From CAMYLR01 sp039590215 (GTDB lineage Bacteria; Gemmatimonadota; Gemmatimonadetes; JACCXV01; JAHWKZ01), in contig JBDHFX010000159.1 in assembly GCA_039590215.1 (NCBI GenBank), positions 1 to 6,405 on the forward strand: a DNA stretch of 6,405 bases, read 5' to 3'. The translations under genes were made by a program, and so were the position numbers. Under the pieces are notes generated by a model, which was not told the origin of the DNA, made no database searches, and saw only the letters and a list, made by a program, of their open reading frames with translations. Positions 5,962 through 6,405 of this stretch are shown in pieces (position 1 is the first letter of the stretch; every line of letters starts with the position of its first letter).

Positions 5962-6075
5962 ATGAAAGTCAGAAGCTCGGTGAAACCAATCTGCGAGCAC
6001 TGCAAAGTCGTTCGCCGTCGTGGCGTGGTGCGAGTGATCTGCAAGAACCCCCGCCACAAGCAACGGCAAGGATAG
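5962..6075 (+). CDS. rpmJ: 50S ribosomal protein L36 (37 aa, zinc form)
   Basis: L36 is the smallest bacterial ribosomal protein and sits in the large subunit near helices 89 and 97. The 37 residues match the family exactly. They begin MKVRSSVKPICEHCKVVRRR and end CKNPRHKQRQG. The zinc ligands are C11, C14, C27 and H32, so this is the C+ form. AGGGG at 5951-5955 lies 6 bases before the ATG. The gene is 17 bases after map and 6 bases before rpsM, the common junction between the spc and alpha operons. A frame this short is easily missed, but identity is beyond doubt. Confidence 0.97.
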   Translation: MKVRSSVKPICEHCKVVRRRGVVRVICKNPRHKQRQG

Positions 6076-6081
6076 AGTGAT

Positions 6082-6405
6082 ATGGCGCGCATAGCTGGAA
6101 TCGATCTTCCGCGTGAAAAGCGAGTGGAGATTGGCCTGACCTATATCTACGGCATCGGTCGGCCCTCCGCAGACAGCATCCTCCGAAAGGCCGGGGTGGA
6201 CCCGGACACACGCGTCCATGAACTCTCTGACGCCGACGTCAACAAGTTGCGTCAGGTTATAGAAAAGGATTTCAAAGTCGAGGGCAGTCTCAGGCAAGAA
6301 GTGAACATGAACATCAAGCGGCTGATGGACATCGGTTGTTATCGCGGCTTGAGGCACCGCCGTGGTCTGCCCGTCCGTGGTCAGCGCACGCATACCAACG
6401 CACGC
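6082..6405 (+). CDS. rpsM: 30S ribosomal protein S13, 5' part
   Basis: S13 lies at the top of the 30S head, contacts P-site tRNA, and bridges to L5. The window holds the first 108 codons and ends on a codon boundary. Roughly 12-20 basic C-terminal residues and the stop lie outside. The N-terminus MARIAGIDLPREKRVEIGLT with YIYGIGR, the middle DADVNKLRQVIEKDFKVEG, and the signature GCYRGLRHRRGLPVRGQRTH are all characteristic. AAGGA at 6068-6072, overlapping the end of rpmJ, lies 9 bases before the ATG. This is usually the first gene of the alpha operon (rpsM, rpsK, rpsD, rpoA, rplQ), so those genes are expected to follow. Confidence 0.97.
   Translation, partial: MARIAGIDLPREKRVEIGLTYIYGIGRPSADSILRKAGVDPDTRVHELSDADVNKLRQVIEKDFKVEGSLRQEVNMNIKRLMDIGCYRGLRHRRGLPVRGQRTHTNAR

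Noticed and set aside
5668..6393. A 241-codon minus-strand frame opposite map, rpmJ and rpsM
   Set aside because: It crosses three certain genes and resembles no family I know. It reflects codon composition on the other strand.

Overview
This window is an almost continuous run of plus-strand housekeeping genes: the distal spc operon running into the start of the alpha operon of a bacterium. The order is rplE (3' part), rpsN, rpsH, rplF, rplR, rpsE, rpmD, rplO, secY, adk, map, rpmJ, rpsM (5' part). GC content looks high, near 60% by eye. The zinc-type (short) S14, the presence of L30, and adk and map following secY all indicate a bacterium outside the enteric Gammaproteobacteria. The layout would suit Gemmatimonadota, Myxococcota or another deltaproteobacterial-type lineage, but I cannot fix the phylum from the sequence alone.

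Layout: positions 2-3223 hold eight ribosomal protein genes, seven of them complete, with short gaps, stop codons that overlap Shine-Dalgarno sequences, and one ATGA overlap (rpmD/rplO). Positions 3229-4499 hold secY, the protein-export channel, but the reading frame is broken near 3562 and about 16 conserved codons appear to be missing. Positions 4499-5944 hold adenylate kinase and methionine aminopeptidase. Positions 5962-6405 hold L36 and most of S13. infA, often found between map and rpmJ, is absent. No gene-free stretch exceeds about 75 bases. I see no terminator, tRNA, mobile element or CRISPR array, and the long minus-strand frames are shadows.

The genes work together in growth: ribosomal proteins of both subunits, the membrane channel for nascent secreted proteins, the enzyme that removes initiator methionine, and the kinase that recycles AMP. 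Close spacing and overlaps imply one transcript with translational coupling.

The items worth a second look are the secY lesion and the 73-base rplR-rpsE gap. That gap holds a 19-codon mini-ORF with its own Shine-Dalgarno, whose stop abuts the rpsE start in the same frame, and a perfect 7-base inverted repeat. I found no convincing new biological system; the rest is a conserved, ordinary locus.
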